A stretch of DNA of 12,462 nucleotides from JAUMBM01 sp964441755 (GCA_964441755.1 CAYTVG010000043.1:1-12462), one strand, 5' to 3'; counted from the stretch's first letter, positions 1-7,642 are shown. Made by a program: numbers and translations. The notes: a model not told the origin generated them from the letters alone.

Positions 1-59
1 AAAATATGTACGAAAGGAGTTACCCTTTTTAAAGGTATTTTATTTCCCTCTTGTTCTTT

Positions 60-163
60 GGCAAGTAAGCGAAGAATTGTGTGGCTTCGCGTGCTAGCGG
101 GTCAATGGTTAATATCATCTCCCCCCTGAGATTGACCGGCCCGCTAGCAATTTTTTGCTTGCC
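60..163. repeat. Imperfect long inverted repeat, terminator-like
   Basis: The core arms are GCTAGCGGGTCAAT (93-106) and its near complement (131-148). Nine outer base pairs match, a 4-base bulge lies in the right arm, and five more pairs follow, enclosing a loop of about 24 nt. An outer pair, GGCAAG (60-65) with CTTGCC (158-163), and a partly matching AAGC..AATTG segment extend the symmetry, with an unpaired insertion in the left arm. Six T residues (151-156) follow the right core arm. It could be a weak plus-strand terminator for a gene beyond the left edge, or a remnant of a small palindromic mobile element. The loop is longer than in a classical intrinsic terminator, so its function is uncertain. 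Confidence 0.45.
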
Positions 164-193
164 TGCACACAACTTGTGCTTGCATTCAGTCTG

Positions 194-241
194 ATGGATA
201 TCCATATTCGATCCGCAGTATAATCACCTGATTGGATCGAA
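194..241. promoter_or_regulatory. Palindrome plus spaced dyad, possible operator or hairpin
   Basis: A perfect 12-bp palindrome ATGGATATCCAT lies at 194-205. Next to it, TTCGATCC (207-214) is exactly complementary to GGATCGAA (234-241) across a 19-nt spacer. Both fall in non-coding DNA just left of the insertion sequence. Such symmetry could be a dimeric-regulator binding site or an RNA hairpin, but no gene start follows within the window on either strand apart from the IS itself. The IS insertion may have separated it from the gene it served. No function can be assigned. Confidence 0.3.
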
Positions 242-274
242 AAATACAAATAGACGGGATTTATTTTGTTTGTT

Positions 275-315
275 GAGGCCGTCTCATAAGTCAACCTTAT
301 GAGGCGGTTTTTTTT
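275..315 (+). repeat. Left terminal inverted repeat of the IS
   Basis: The outer 11 bases GAGGCCGTCTC match the reverse complement of the right end (GAGGCTGTCTC) at 10 of 11 positions. The similarity continues inward through ATAAGT/ACAAGT, TGAGGC and a final run of eight T. Within the arm itself the sequence folds back into a hairpin, annotated separately as a terminator. Confidence 0.85.
279..315 (+). terminator. Inward-facing intrinsic terminator in the left IS end
   Basis: Positions 279-290 pair with 296-307 to give a 12-bp stem (one G-T wobble) around the 5-nt loop TCAAC, followed directly by eight T (308-315). This is a textbook rho-independent terminator for plus-strand transcripts entering the IS from the left. 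Its likely role is to shield the transposase from read-through transcription. Confidence 0.7.
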
Positions 316-1976
316 CGATATGTTGTTATCTTGCAACATATCAAAGAAACACTCCAAGTCTCACGGCAAAGTTACCTTCAAGAAGTATGAACAGCATCAA
401 GGAGTGTTGTTTATGCCCGGTCTTGAAGAACTTGTGCCGGAGCATCATATCGTAAGATTGGTCAGCAAAGCTGTAGACGGGATGGGACTTGATAAGCTCT
501 TAAACGCTTATGCTGGAGGAGGAGCGAGCAATTACCATCCGAAAATGTTGCTCAAAGTGCTCATTTACGGGTACATCGACCGCATCTACTCCTCACGTCG
601 TCTGGAGAAAGCGACAAAAGAGAACGTCAATTTTATGTGGTTGACGGGCATGCAGATGCCCGATCACAATACGATCAACTGTTTCCGGAAGGGCCAACTG
701 AAGGAAACGGTGAAGGACGTATTTGCCTCTGTGCTGATGCTGTCGCTGGAAATGATTAAGCTAAAAAAACTATCATATCAACGGGACCAAGCTGGAGAGC
801 GCGGCTAACCGATACAGTTTTGTGTAGGCTAAATCAGTTGAGGGTAACAAAATGCGATTGTTGTCCAAGATTAATGCCTTATTCGATCAAATTGAGGAAG
901 AAAATGAAAAAGATGACGCGGAACACAAGGATGAAGATGAAAATAAAGCGCCGGCTCCCAACCAGATAGATACCTCTGATAAGTTGAAGGAGACGATAAA
1001 CAACCTCAACGAACAGCTCAAGGAACGCCTTGCGACAGACAAGAAGTTAGGTCGGAAGATGGATAAGTTAGAGGATTGTCACCTGAGCAAACTACAGGAG
1101 TACGAGCAGCACGAGGCAAAGCTTAATGGCCGCAATTCCTACTCCAAAACGGATGAGGATGCCACGTTTATGCGCATGAAAGACGACCACATGCAAAACG
1201 GGCAGCTAAAACCCGGGTACAATGTGCAGATCGGCACCGAAAATCAGTTTATGGTCAATTACACCCTTCACCAGAATCCTAACGACATGCCGGTGCTGAA
1301 AGCGCACCTTGAAGATACCCGGGCCATTGGTCAACCCATGCCTAAACGAGCAAGTGCCGATGCCGGTTATGGTTCGGAAGAGAACTATGATTATCTGGAG
1401 TCGATCGGTATGGAGAACTATGTAAAATACCCCGGGTTCTATCAGGAATAGCGTAGAAAAGTCATCAACGATCCCTTCCAAATCGAAAATCTGTACTACA
1501 ATGCCCAATAGGATTACTTTGTGTGTCCGATGGGACAACGTCTGACGTATCGCTACACGGCAAAAACCAAGAGTAAGAACGGCTACCAATCATCCGCTCG
1601 GATTTATCAGGCCCAACGATGCACCGAATGCCCTATGCGCGGCGTCTGTCATAAAGCCAAAACAGAGCGCATCATCCAGATCAACCCGAATTTACAGCGA
1701 CACAAACAAAACGCCCGAGAGAATTTATGATCGATTCGGGGTATTTATCTGCGACGAAAACGATGCATAGAACCCGAGCCGGTCTTTGGGCAAATTAAGT
1801 GGAACAGAGGATTCAAACGTTTTTTGCTCCGAGGGTTGTCAAAAATAACTTGCGAATTTGGCCTGATTGCCATAGCCCACAACCTCAAAAAGCTTTGGGC
1901 CACGCTTCAGTATGCCCTTATTATGCCCAATCCGCCTGTTTTACCCCCGGCAGCAGCCCAAAACTCGAAAAAATGA
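299..1976 (+). pseudogene. IS1182-family transposase, frameshifted and with four internal stops
   Basis: Read across its lesions, this is one DDE transposase of about 550 codons. The N-terminal part carries KVTFKKYEQHQ, LEELVPEHHIVR and MPDHNTINCFRKGQL. The central part has LESAANRYSFV and ADAGYGSEENYDYL, which supplies the second catalytic Asp. A Cys cluster follows (VCPMGQ, CTECPMRGVC), and the C-terminal part has IEPEPVFGQIKWN, which supplies the catalytic Glu, then IAHNLKKLW. Lesions: a run of seven A at 763-769, where six would keep frame; TAG at 825-827 where Trp is expected; TAG at 1449-1451 and 1509-1511; TGA at 1728-1730. The first catalytic Asp also appears replaced: the family's DGTK reads NGTK, codon AAC 780-782. 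The start is uncertain. ATG 299 lies in the terminal repeat, ATG 320 lies in a hairpin, and AAG 356-358 sits where the conserved protein would begin, so it may be a lost ATG. The frame ends at TGA 1974-1976. Confidence 0.9.
317..342 (+). promoter_or_regulatory. Hairpin sequestering the ATG at 320
   Basis: GATATGTTG (317-325) is perfectly complementary to CAACATATC (334-342), leaving an 8-nt loop. The stem contains the in-frame ATG at 320-322. In a transcript entering from outside, this start would be hidden, a strategy known from other insertion sequences. It only matters if ATG 320 was the functional start, which is not certain. Confidence 0.4.
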
Positions 1977-2067
1977 TCAAAATTGCCATTTTTTTGCCAA
2001 ATTGCTCCTGTAGCACTCCATGGAGCGCCACGTAACAGAAAAGGGCAACTGGCACCAATCGCTTTCT
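1977..2067 (+). other. Non-coding tail of the IS
   Basis: This short stretch lies between the transposase stop (TGA 1974-1976) and the right terminal repeat. It shows no reading frame resembling a gene and no further repeat. It is ordinary 3' non-coding IS sequence. Confidence 0.5.
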
Positions 2068-2111
2068 AAAAAAAAGAGACTGCCTCACAGTGTTACTTGT
2101 GAGACAGCCTC
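2068..2111 (-). repeat. Right terminal inverted repeat of the IS
   Basis: Read on the minus strand from 2111 inward, it begins GAGGCTGTCTCACAAGTAAC and ends in eight T, mirroring the left end (275-315) with scattered substitutions and about three extra bases near the inner side. Confidence 0.85.
2068..2111 (-). terminator. Intrinsic terminator in the right IS end, likely ends HTCS transcription
   Basis: On the minus strand, 2111-2098 pairs with 2089-2076 as a 14-bp stem with two G-T wobbles and an 8-nt loop, followed by eight T (2075-2068). It faces into the IS. It lies about 25 bp past the stop codon of the minus-strand HTCS gene, so transcripts of that gene should now end here. I saw no separate terminator between 2112 and 2136, so the IS may have replaced or displaced the native one. 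Confidence 0.7.
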
Positions 2112-2136
2112 TTAGTGTTGACACGAAACATCCGCC

Positions 2137-5100
2137 TCAAAAATCAGAAGGGTGTTTGCCAAATCGCTCTTTCATGAGCCTGGAGAGATACCAGGGGGTT
2201 TTAAAACCTACTGCATAACAAACTTCTGTAATGGTTTCGAAGGTACGATCCGCAAGCAGCTTGTGGGCTCTGATGAGCCTGAGTTCGGTCAGATACTGAT
2301 TGGGGGTCATACCTGTGTACAATTTGAGTTTACTTTGTAGGGTCCGTTTGGTGATGTTTAGCTTATCAGCCAAAGCTTGTACGGAGAAATCTACGTCGGA
2401 TAGATGAATGCTGACAATTTGTTCCACCTCCAGCAGCCATTTTTGGTCATAGGAGAGAGGGGTATCCGTATTCGAGCTGTTGTCCTGTTGGGATATTTCA
2501 GCACGCATGGTGCGACGGATTTCATACCTGCTTAGCAGATTATGTATCCGGGTGGTAAGCTCCTCTTCTATGAAAGGTTTAGTCAGGTAGTCATCAACGC
2601 CCAGGCGCAATGCCTTCATGCGATCTTCAGCTTCTACCCGTGCAGTGAGCAGAATGAAGGGCAGGTCATAGAACCGCTCTTTGACAACTTCTAGTAGTTG
2701 GAGGCCGTCCATAGTGGGCATCATGAGGTCGGACAGGATGAGATCCACCGGCTGGCTGGCCAGCAATTCAAGTGCCCGCTGACCATGGTCTGCGGTAAAC
2801 AGGGTAAATTCGTCGGCCAGGATACTTTGAAGGTAATTGAGCATATCCAGGTCGTCTTCCACGATAAGGATTTTATGTGGCTTTACCTCCTCGGCAAACA
2901 GTGTCACGGGGATTTGAGGTGAAGCGGGCGTAAAGGGCTCAGTCGTACTGACGGCGGTTAACGGATGGGCAACTTTCACAGGAAAAAGCAGACTGAAGGT
3001 ACTTCCTTCACCCAAGGTACTTTCTACACGGATCTCACCCCCAAATTGCCGGGCATATTCTTTGCACAGGCTGAGACCTATGCCTGTTCCTCCCTGCAGC
3101 GAAGGGTTATTGACGGAGGACTGATAATACCGGTCGAAGATATTGGGCAGGTCATCGGGATGGATACCCTGGCCGTCATCAATGACCTGTAAGAGTAGTT
3201 TTTTATCCACAGCCTTGATGCTTAGCAGAATGTTCCCGCCTTCGGAAGTATACTTAAAGGCGTTGCCCAGCAGGTTGTTGATGATTTTCTCCCATTTGCG
3301 CAGGTCGAGCATGAGGAGGAGATCCTCATCACACTGATAGTTGAGCGATAAACGGATTCGCCTGTGCCTGGCGTAGGGCTCAAAGTTGGCAACCATGCGT
3401 TCCAGAAAGGGTTTGAGGGCAGCGGGCGATTCGTCGAGCTGCGGTGTGCTACTTTCCATTTTGGATAAATCGAGCAGCTCTTCAACCAGGTTGAGCAGCC
3501 GCAGAGCATTCCGCTGAATGTTGCGCAGATATTCTTTGGCAGTAGATTCATCTGTTCGGTTGTGCAGCAGTCGGTCGGTTGGTCCAAGGATAAGGGTGAG
3601 GGGCGTTCGTAGTTCATGGGTAACATTGGCAAAAAAACGGGACTTCATCTCGTCGAGGGCGCGCAATTCTTTAGCCTGACGACTGATGGTCTGCCGGTCT
3701 CCCTCGATGATGGCCAGGTTATCCTCAATTTGTTGTGTCCGCTTGACTACTTCTCTCTCCAACTGCAGATTGTTGGCTCTGAGCTGTCGGTTACGCAGGT
3801 AGCTGAAAAGATAAAACAGGCCGACCAGCAGGCCTGTTATGAACAAAAGAAATGGCATCCGCAGATAGTAGGGGCGCTCAACCCGTATCTCCAGCCGGAA
3901 GGGTTTATCCTGCCAGTTGCTGCCTTGTTGCCGATATCGGATGAGCAGTGTATTATTGCCGTAAGGCAGGTTATTGAGCCGTATGGTAGGGGAGGACTGA
4001 ACCACCCAGTCGGCATGTACGCTCTCTATCTTCCAGGCATAATCGAGTCGTGCATTCTGCTCATACACCAAGGGAGAGATGCTGATGTCCAGATAGGCAT
4101 CTTCGGGGCGGAGGCTAAGCTTCTCGGGTTGATACCCGTTGTAAAAGTGGGTGGTGTAGCGGCCGGTTTTCAATGTGAAAGTGCGGGTGTCAATGATGTG
4201 AATTTTGCGGTCAGAGTGGTGGGAGGGCGGTATATCTTTGGGCATAAAAGAGGTAACACCGTTGATACCGCCAAAGTATAGCCGACCATCGGGGCCCCGG
4301 CAATGGGAAAACGTATTGAATTCATCATCGGCAATGCCGTCCCTTTTGAAGTAGGTCTGTATTTGTTTGGTACTAATCTGCAGACGCATCAGCCCTTTAT
4401 CACTGGGCAGCCACACATTGCCCAGCCCGTCTGGATAGACAGCGTGGATGTTGTCGTTGGAAAACCCTGTTCGGGTGTCAAATTGCTGAACATCACCGCT
4501 TACAGGATTCCATAGGATAAGGCCTGCACCTTTGGTCGCCAGCCAGAATATGCCTTTATGATCTTCCCAAAGGTGTTCAATGCGTTCAATCTCGTAGGGA
4601 TTCCCCGCTTTGAAATAATGACCCAGTACCTTACCCTGCAGGGATAATTTGTAGAGTCCATTGGAGGTGCCTACCCAAAGGCCTTGTTGATTTTCGTGCA
4701 GGTGGAAAACTTGATGAGGTGATAAGGCCCAGGGGGTGATCTTTCGGGATTGAACATCAACTACACACAGTCCGTTTTGCGTGCCGCCTAGCAGCTTATT
4801 TTGGCTGTCCATGAAAAGAGAATTCAGCGGATATCCGTTTAGGGGTAGTTGCCATTGGACGGCGCTTGTTCGTGGGTCTATGCATACGATATCGCGACGA
4901 TACGAGCCTATGAGTATATTTCCCTTGTAAGGTAGCAGGCATGTAGTCTCTTCATTAAGCGGCAACTGCAGCGGTTGAAAGGATTTGGTCCGGAGATTTA
5001 CTTTTTGTGCTCCATTATACCCCAAAGCGATCAGGTAGTCATTATCGACATACAAACCCCGAAGGCTGTAGGGCGGATGTTGGTCGTTGAGGTAGTTGGA

Positions 5101-6159
5101 AAAAGGTAATCTGCGCTCAATCACAAAGCGCGACAGCCCGTTGGAATTGCTGCCCCAGATGCCTCCTTCCTGGTCGATATAAAGGCCGCTGATAGCTTCA
5201 ATGTCCGGGTGCAGCAAGGAAAGGTTGAACCCCTGTTTTGACTGCGCAGATTCTAAAAACCAGCCGTCAGCGTACCGACTGATTTTGAAACCGTGGGCGA
5301 TCAGCAGGGGATGCAAGTCCTTAGTAGACTCTACATTGTACCATGCTGACTGTGGCGGTTGCTGTTGCTGCCGAACCTGTAGGGCATCCTTGCCAACAGT
5401 GAGCTGACAATAGTTGACGGTCTGTCCGGTCGATGTATCTACATAGTGGAGCCACAATCGCTGCTGTTCATCAACCCAGTGGCTTTTTACCCTTTGCCCC
5501 GATCTGTGTGTAAATTGATGTAGTTGCTGTCCGCTGCTGTCTACTAGCCCTATGTGATCATCTGCGAGCAACCATCTGCCTCCGGCGGGCGCGGGAGCCC
5601 ATACGGGGGCTTCATCGGTTGGCGGAAAATTTTTAAAAAGTAATTTTAGCTGCCCGTCGTACTGGTATCCTATTTGATTGGTACCCAACCATATTTTACC
5701 ACCTCGGTTGTGAAATATGAATGGATCATTACTGCGGGTAGGAATTTGTAAAGGCTGCGCAAGTGACAAATATTTTTCCAGCGGGATGAGTTGTTGTTGG
5801 CGTACAATAAAAACGTCTATGGTGATGTGCTGACCACTGGATTTGAATATCCATACATTGCCTTTATGGTCCTCTGCGAGCTGTGCAACATACAAGTTTT
5901 GAAAATATTGCGCGGGCAGGTTGGCCTTCCTGAATTGCAGTCCGTCAAAAGTGAAAAGACCTGAATAGGTAACCAGCCACATCAATCCATTACTATCCTG
6001 AAGGTATCTGTAAACATTCCAATTCGGAAGTCCGTCTCGCTCCGTCCACTGGTGGCGAATCAGGCTGTAAGCATGGTCGGTAGACAAATTTGCGGTAATC
6101 TGCTGGGCACTAAGTTGTAGACAACAGCTAAGCAACAACCCTGTCAATGGGTATTTCAT
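2137..6159 (-). CDS. Hybrid two-component system sensor/regulator (HTCS)
   Basis: A single-chain sensor kinase, response regulator and transcription factor of 1340 residues, anchored in the inner membrane. Residues 1-18 form a signal peptide (MKYPLTGLLLSCCLQLSA), which is why I start at ATG 6159 rather than the in-frame ATG at 6222 that would bury it. A periplasmic sensor with Reg_prop beta-propeller blades follows, seen as repeated G-x-x-W-x-x-T/S-x-x-G-L motifs from about 39 to 640. Next come a Y_Y_Y domain (about 685-765), a membrane helix (768-788) and a coiled linker. HisKA carries His848 in FFANVTHELRTPL. HATPase_c has its N box near Asn966, DDGQGI (994-999) and GGTGIGL. The receiver (about 1095-1209) has acidic residues 1101-1103, phospho-acceptor Asp1144 and Lys1194. 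An AraC-type helix-turn-helix fills about 1258-1340. All catalytic residues are present, so it should be functional. Characterised HTCS proteins mostly bind glycan fragments and switch on neighbouring polysaccharide-use genes. The ligand here is unknown and no SusC/SusD pair is in view. Confidence 0.96.
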   Translation of the reverse strand: MKYPLTGLLLSCCLQLSAQQITANLSTDHAYSLIRHQWTERDGLPNWNVYRYLQDSNGLMWLVTYSGLFTFDGLQFRKANLPAQYFQNLYVAQLAEDHKGNVWIFKSSGQHITIDVFIVRQQQLIPLEKYLSLAQPLQIPTRSNDPFIFHNRGGKIWLGTNQIGYQYDGQLKLLFKNFPPTDEAPVWAPAPAGGRWLLADDHIGLVDSSGQQLHQFTHRSGQRVKSHWVDEQQRLWLHYVDTSTGQTVNYCQLTVGKDALQVRQQQQPPQSAWYNVESTKDLHPLLIAHGFKISRYADGWFLESAQSKQGFNLSLLHPDIEAISGLYIDQEGGIWGSNSNGLSRFVIERRLPFSNYLNDQHPPYSLRGLYVDNDYLIALGYNGAQKVNLRTKSFQPLQLPLNEETTCLLPYKGNILIGSYRRDIVCIDPRTSAVQWQLPLNGYPLNSLFMDSQNKLLGGTQNGLCVVDVQSRKITPWALSPHQVFHLHENQQGLWVGTSNGLYKLSLQGKVLGHYFKAGNPYEIERIEHLWEDHKGIFWLATKGAGLILWNPVSGDVQQFDTRTGFSNDNIHAVYPDGLGNVWLPSDKGLMRLQISTKQIQTYFKRDGIADDEFNTFSHCRGPDGRLYFGGINGVTSFMPKDIPPSHHSDRKIHIIDTRTFTLKTGRYTTHFYNGYQPEKLSLRPEDAYLDISISPLVYEQNARLDYAWKIESVHADWVVQSSPTIRLNNLPYGNNTLLIRYRQQGSNWQDKPFRLEIRVERPYYLRMPFLLFITGLLVGLFYLFSYLRNRQLRANNLQLEREVVKRTQQIEDNLAIIEGDRQTISRQAKELRALDEMKSRFFANVTHELRTPLTLILGPTDRLLHNRTDESTAKEYLRNIQRNALRLLNLVEELLDLSKMESSTPQLDESPAALKPFLERMVANFEPYARHRRIRLSLNYQCDEDLLLMLDLRKWEKIINNLLGNAFKYTSEGGNILLSIKAVDKKLLLQVIDDGQGIHPDDLPNIFDRYYQSSVNNPSLQGGTGIGLSLCKEYARQFGGEIRVESTLGEGSTFSLLFPVKVAHPLTAVSTTEPFTPASPQIPVTLFAEEVKPHKILIVEDDLDMLNYLQSILADEFTLFTADHGQRALELLASQPVDLILSDLMMPTMDGLQLLEVVKERFYDLPFILLTARVEAEDRMKALRLGVDDYLTKPFIEEELTTRIHNLLSRYEIRRTMRAEISQQDNSSNTDTPLSYDQKWLLEVEQIVSIHLSDVDFSVQALADKLNITKRTLQSKLKLYTGMTPNQYLTELRLIRAHKLLADRTFETITEVCYAVGFKTPWYLSRLMKERFGKHPSDF

Positions 6160-6363
6160 ACAGGCTGCTTTGCTGATGATCCGCAGAAAGGTATGTCCGA
6201 GATTGTTGGTATCGTCTGCCATTCGTACAATGCTTCGAAGGTATCTTGTTTTTATGTACGCTTACAAACATACAACTTCTCGACACTCAACCGGGGGGAT
6301 ACGTCTCTGAAGAGTGGCTATTTTCATGCATTTTCACTTTTGTTGATGTTTTTTGCCCAAATG
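6160..6363. other. HTCS upstream / leader region
   Basis: This is non-coding DNA upstream of the HTCS start, read on the minus strand. It contains an alternative in-frame ATG at 6222, which would add 21 residues before the signal peptide, and the promoter-like element at 6265-6272. A transcript from that element would carry a leader of roughly 100 nt before ATG 6159. I see no riboswitch-like fold and no convincing plus-strand gene here. Confidence 0.5.
6265..6272 (-). promoter_or_regulatory. Bacteroidota -7 promoter element for the HTCS
   Basis: The minus strand reads TATGTTTG, an exact match to the TAnnTTTG consensus used by the Bacteroidota primary sigma factor. A TTG lies upstream, but at a shorter spacing than ideal for the -33 element. 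The predicted start of transcription is near 6258. Confidence 0.5.
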
Positions 6364-6696
6364 TTAGGTAGGCTTCAATCCATCTTTGCAATAGGCGATA
6401 AAGGGGGGATTTATCAGCTGTATACAACTCCGGACAGCACTGCCTTTCCACCTGGGTTTATATGGTGGAGCAGCAGGAATGCCTCCGAGCTGTCTTTCGC
6501 CAGGCGCTACATCCTCTTGTATGGCACTCAATAAGGAATCGTTGACACCTGTGGCCCAATAAGCAATTAATTCTTCGGGCGATATGCGTTTGTACGCACA
6601 GGATTCTCCGAATTGTACCTACAGCAGGTTGGTACAGGCGGTCATACCGCAGTGATGAAAATGTGTCCCCGGACATATTTCAACCCATTTTGTCAT
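6364..6696 (-). pseudogene. Possible decayed small gene, one internal TAG
   Basis: A minus-strand frame begins at ATG 6696 (MTKWVEICPG...) and is open to TAA at 6364-6366 apart from one TAG at 6619-6621. After that stop it continues for about 84 codons, including the segments KRISPEELIAYWATGVND and SAIQEDVAPGERQLGG, whose composition looks like real protein. A CAG-to-TAG change would explain the stop. Four Cys and two His cluster around the break. I recognise no family. Its start lies only 22 bp from the divergent plus-strand start at 6719, which leaves no room for separate promoters and argues against two functional genes. It may instead be a chance open frame. Confidence 0.3.
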
Positions 6697-6718
6697 TTCA
6701 TAATCTAATGATAATTGT

Positions 6719-7642
6719 ATGAAAAATTGGCTTAAAATTATGATCACGCTGCTCGCAGGAGCTTTGTATGCTTTGCAACTGACCGGACAGGAGGCACCTA
6801 CTATCAGCATCCAAGGGACATTGAAGGATGCATCTGGTTCTTCGGTGGAGGATGGTATCTACACCGTTATCTTCCGACTCTTCAATACGGAGTCCGGCGG
6901 GAGTGCAGTCTGGCAGGAGGAAGCGTCTGTTGAGGTAGTCGGGGGTATTTATACGCACTATCTGGGAAGTGTGACACCGCTGAATTCTACAGATTTTGGC
7001 AATTTGCTTTATCTGGGACTAAAAGTGGGCAACTACGAGCTTACCCCCCGCACAAAGCTGACGTATGCGCCTTACACTTTTGCTTCTGCGACAGTTGTAT
7101 GCTCAGGGGCAGTAGGGGATGTTAAGTACTCAGTACTGAATCCTGCGCAGTTTGCCGCGGTCAATGGCGACTGCTGGGTACCCTTTGACGGGCGTTCGCT
7201 GGCCGACAATGCACAATTGCGGCAGATTACGGGCTGGACGAATTTGCCGGATGTAGGGGGAACCTTCCTGCGGGCGCAGGAATTTCCGGGTTCGCCCGAC
7301 AGAGATCCGGGGCGTACGAGTGGATCAGCGATCGCAAGTGTGCAGGCAGAGGAACTGAAGAGTCATGGGCATAGTATCAGTGATCCGGGGCACTCGCATG
7401 GGGGGGGTGGACAATTATATGAGTTTCCAATCAACTCACCAGGAACGTTGAGCGTAGGTAGTCCTCTAAAACTGCTAACTCAACAGAATAGCGCTGCGTA
7501 TATCCTTGGTAACTATCCTCTAAGTCCCTCCTCCTTCGGCGGTGGCGGATCTGCCAGCACAGGTATCAGCATCAGCAACAGTGGTGGCAGCGAAACCCGA
7601 CCCGTCAATACAAACTTGTGGGTATACATCAGAATCAATTGA
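6719..7642 (+). CDS. Secreted protein with phage tail collar-like C-terminal domain
   Basis: 307 residues. A signal peptide (about 1-24, MKNWLKIMITLLAGALYALQ) directs export. Residues 27-122 match, from memory of the family, an N-terminal beta domain common in secreted Bacteroidota proteins. Its typical landmarks are all present: IQGTLKDASG, VEDGIYTVIFRLFNT, VWQEE, YLGLKVG, LTPRTKLTYAPY. Residues about 128-307 resemble phage tail collar / tail-fibre tip proteins: WVPFDGRSL, LPDVGGTFLRA, DRDPGR, the His-rich HGHSISDPGHSHG and a C-terminal ETRPVNTNLWVYIRI. In phage fibres such HxH motifs can bind metal within trimers. No other phage gene is nearby, so this is probably a host surface or secreted protein that has co-opted the fold, perhaps for binding. 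The G8 tract at 7400-7407 lies within codons 228-230. No clear ribosome binding site precedes the ATG, which is usual for the phylum. The next gene follows after 52 bp, suggesting co-transcription. Confidence 0.85.
   Translation: MKNWLKIMITLLAGALYALQLTGQEAPTISIQGTLKDASGSSVEDGIYTVIFRLFNTESGGSAVWQEEASVEVVGGIYTHYLGSVTPLNSTDFGNLLYLGLKVGNYELTPRTKLTYAPYTFASATVVCSGAVGDVKYSVLNPAQFAAVNGDCWVPFDGRSLADNAQLRQITGWTNLPDVGGTFLRAQEFPGSPDRDPGRTSGSAIASVQAEELKSHGHSISDPGHSHGGGGQLYEFPINSPGTLSVGSPLKLLTQQNSAAYILGNYPLSPSSFGGGGSASTGISISNSGGSETRPVNTNLWVYIRIN

Larger units (their letters stand above)
275..2111 (+). mobile_element. IS1182-type insertion sequence, complete but inactive (1837 bp)
   Basis: The element is bounded by imperfect terminal inverted repeats of about 40 bp, both starting GAGGCYGTCTCA: left end 275-315, right end 2068-2111. 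It contains one transposase reading frame that is broken at several points. The length suits the IS1182 family of DDE transposons. No convincing target-site duplication is visible: the left flank ends TTTGTT and the right flank begins TTAGTG. This fits either an old insertion or family members that leave variable or no clear duplication. It lies 25 bp beyond the stop of the neighbouring sensor/regulator gene, so it does not interrupt that gene. Confidence 0.88.

Noticed and set aside
115..357. An 80-codon minus-strand frame spanning the left IS boundary
   Set aside because: It crosses the terminal repeat and both hairpins and has no protein-like features.
761..770. The CTAAAAAAAC run as a programmed frameshift site fusing two transposase frames
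   Set aside because: The shift needed is +1, not the usual -1 of IS slippery sites. Downstream stops at 825, 1449, 1509 and 1728 would still block the protein. A one-base insertion in decay is simpler.
269..2117. A target-site duplication flanking the IS
   Set aside because: The left flank TTTGTT and right flank TTAGTG share only TT, which is not meaningful.
3616..4281. A 221-codon open frame on the plus strand
   Set aside because: It is antisense to the Y_Y_Y, membrane and kinase region of the intact HTCS gene and has no recognisable features; it is a shadow frame.
2137..6222. The longer HTCS start at ATG 6222
   Set aside because: It places 21 polar residues ahead of an otherwise typical N-terminal signal peptide. 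It would also leave a shorter leader after the promoter element, but the protein evidence favours 6159.
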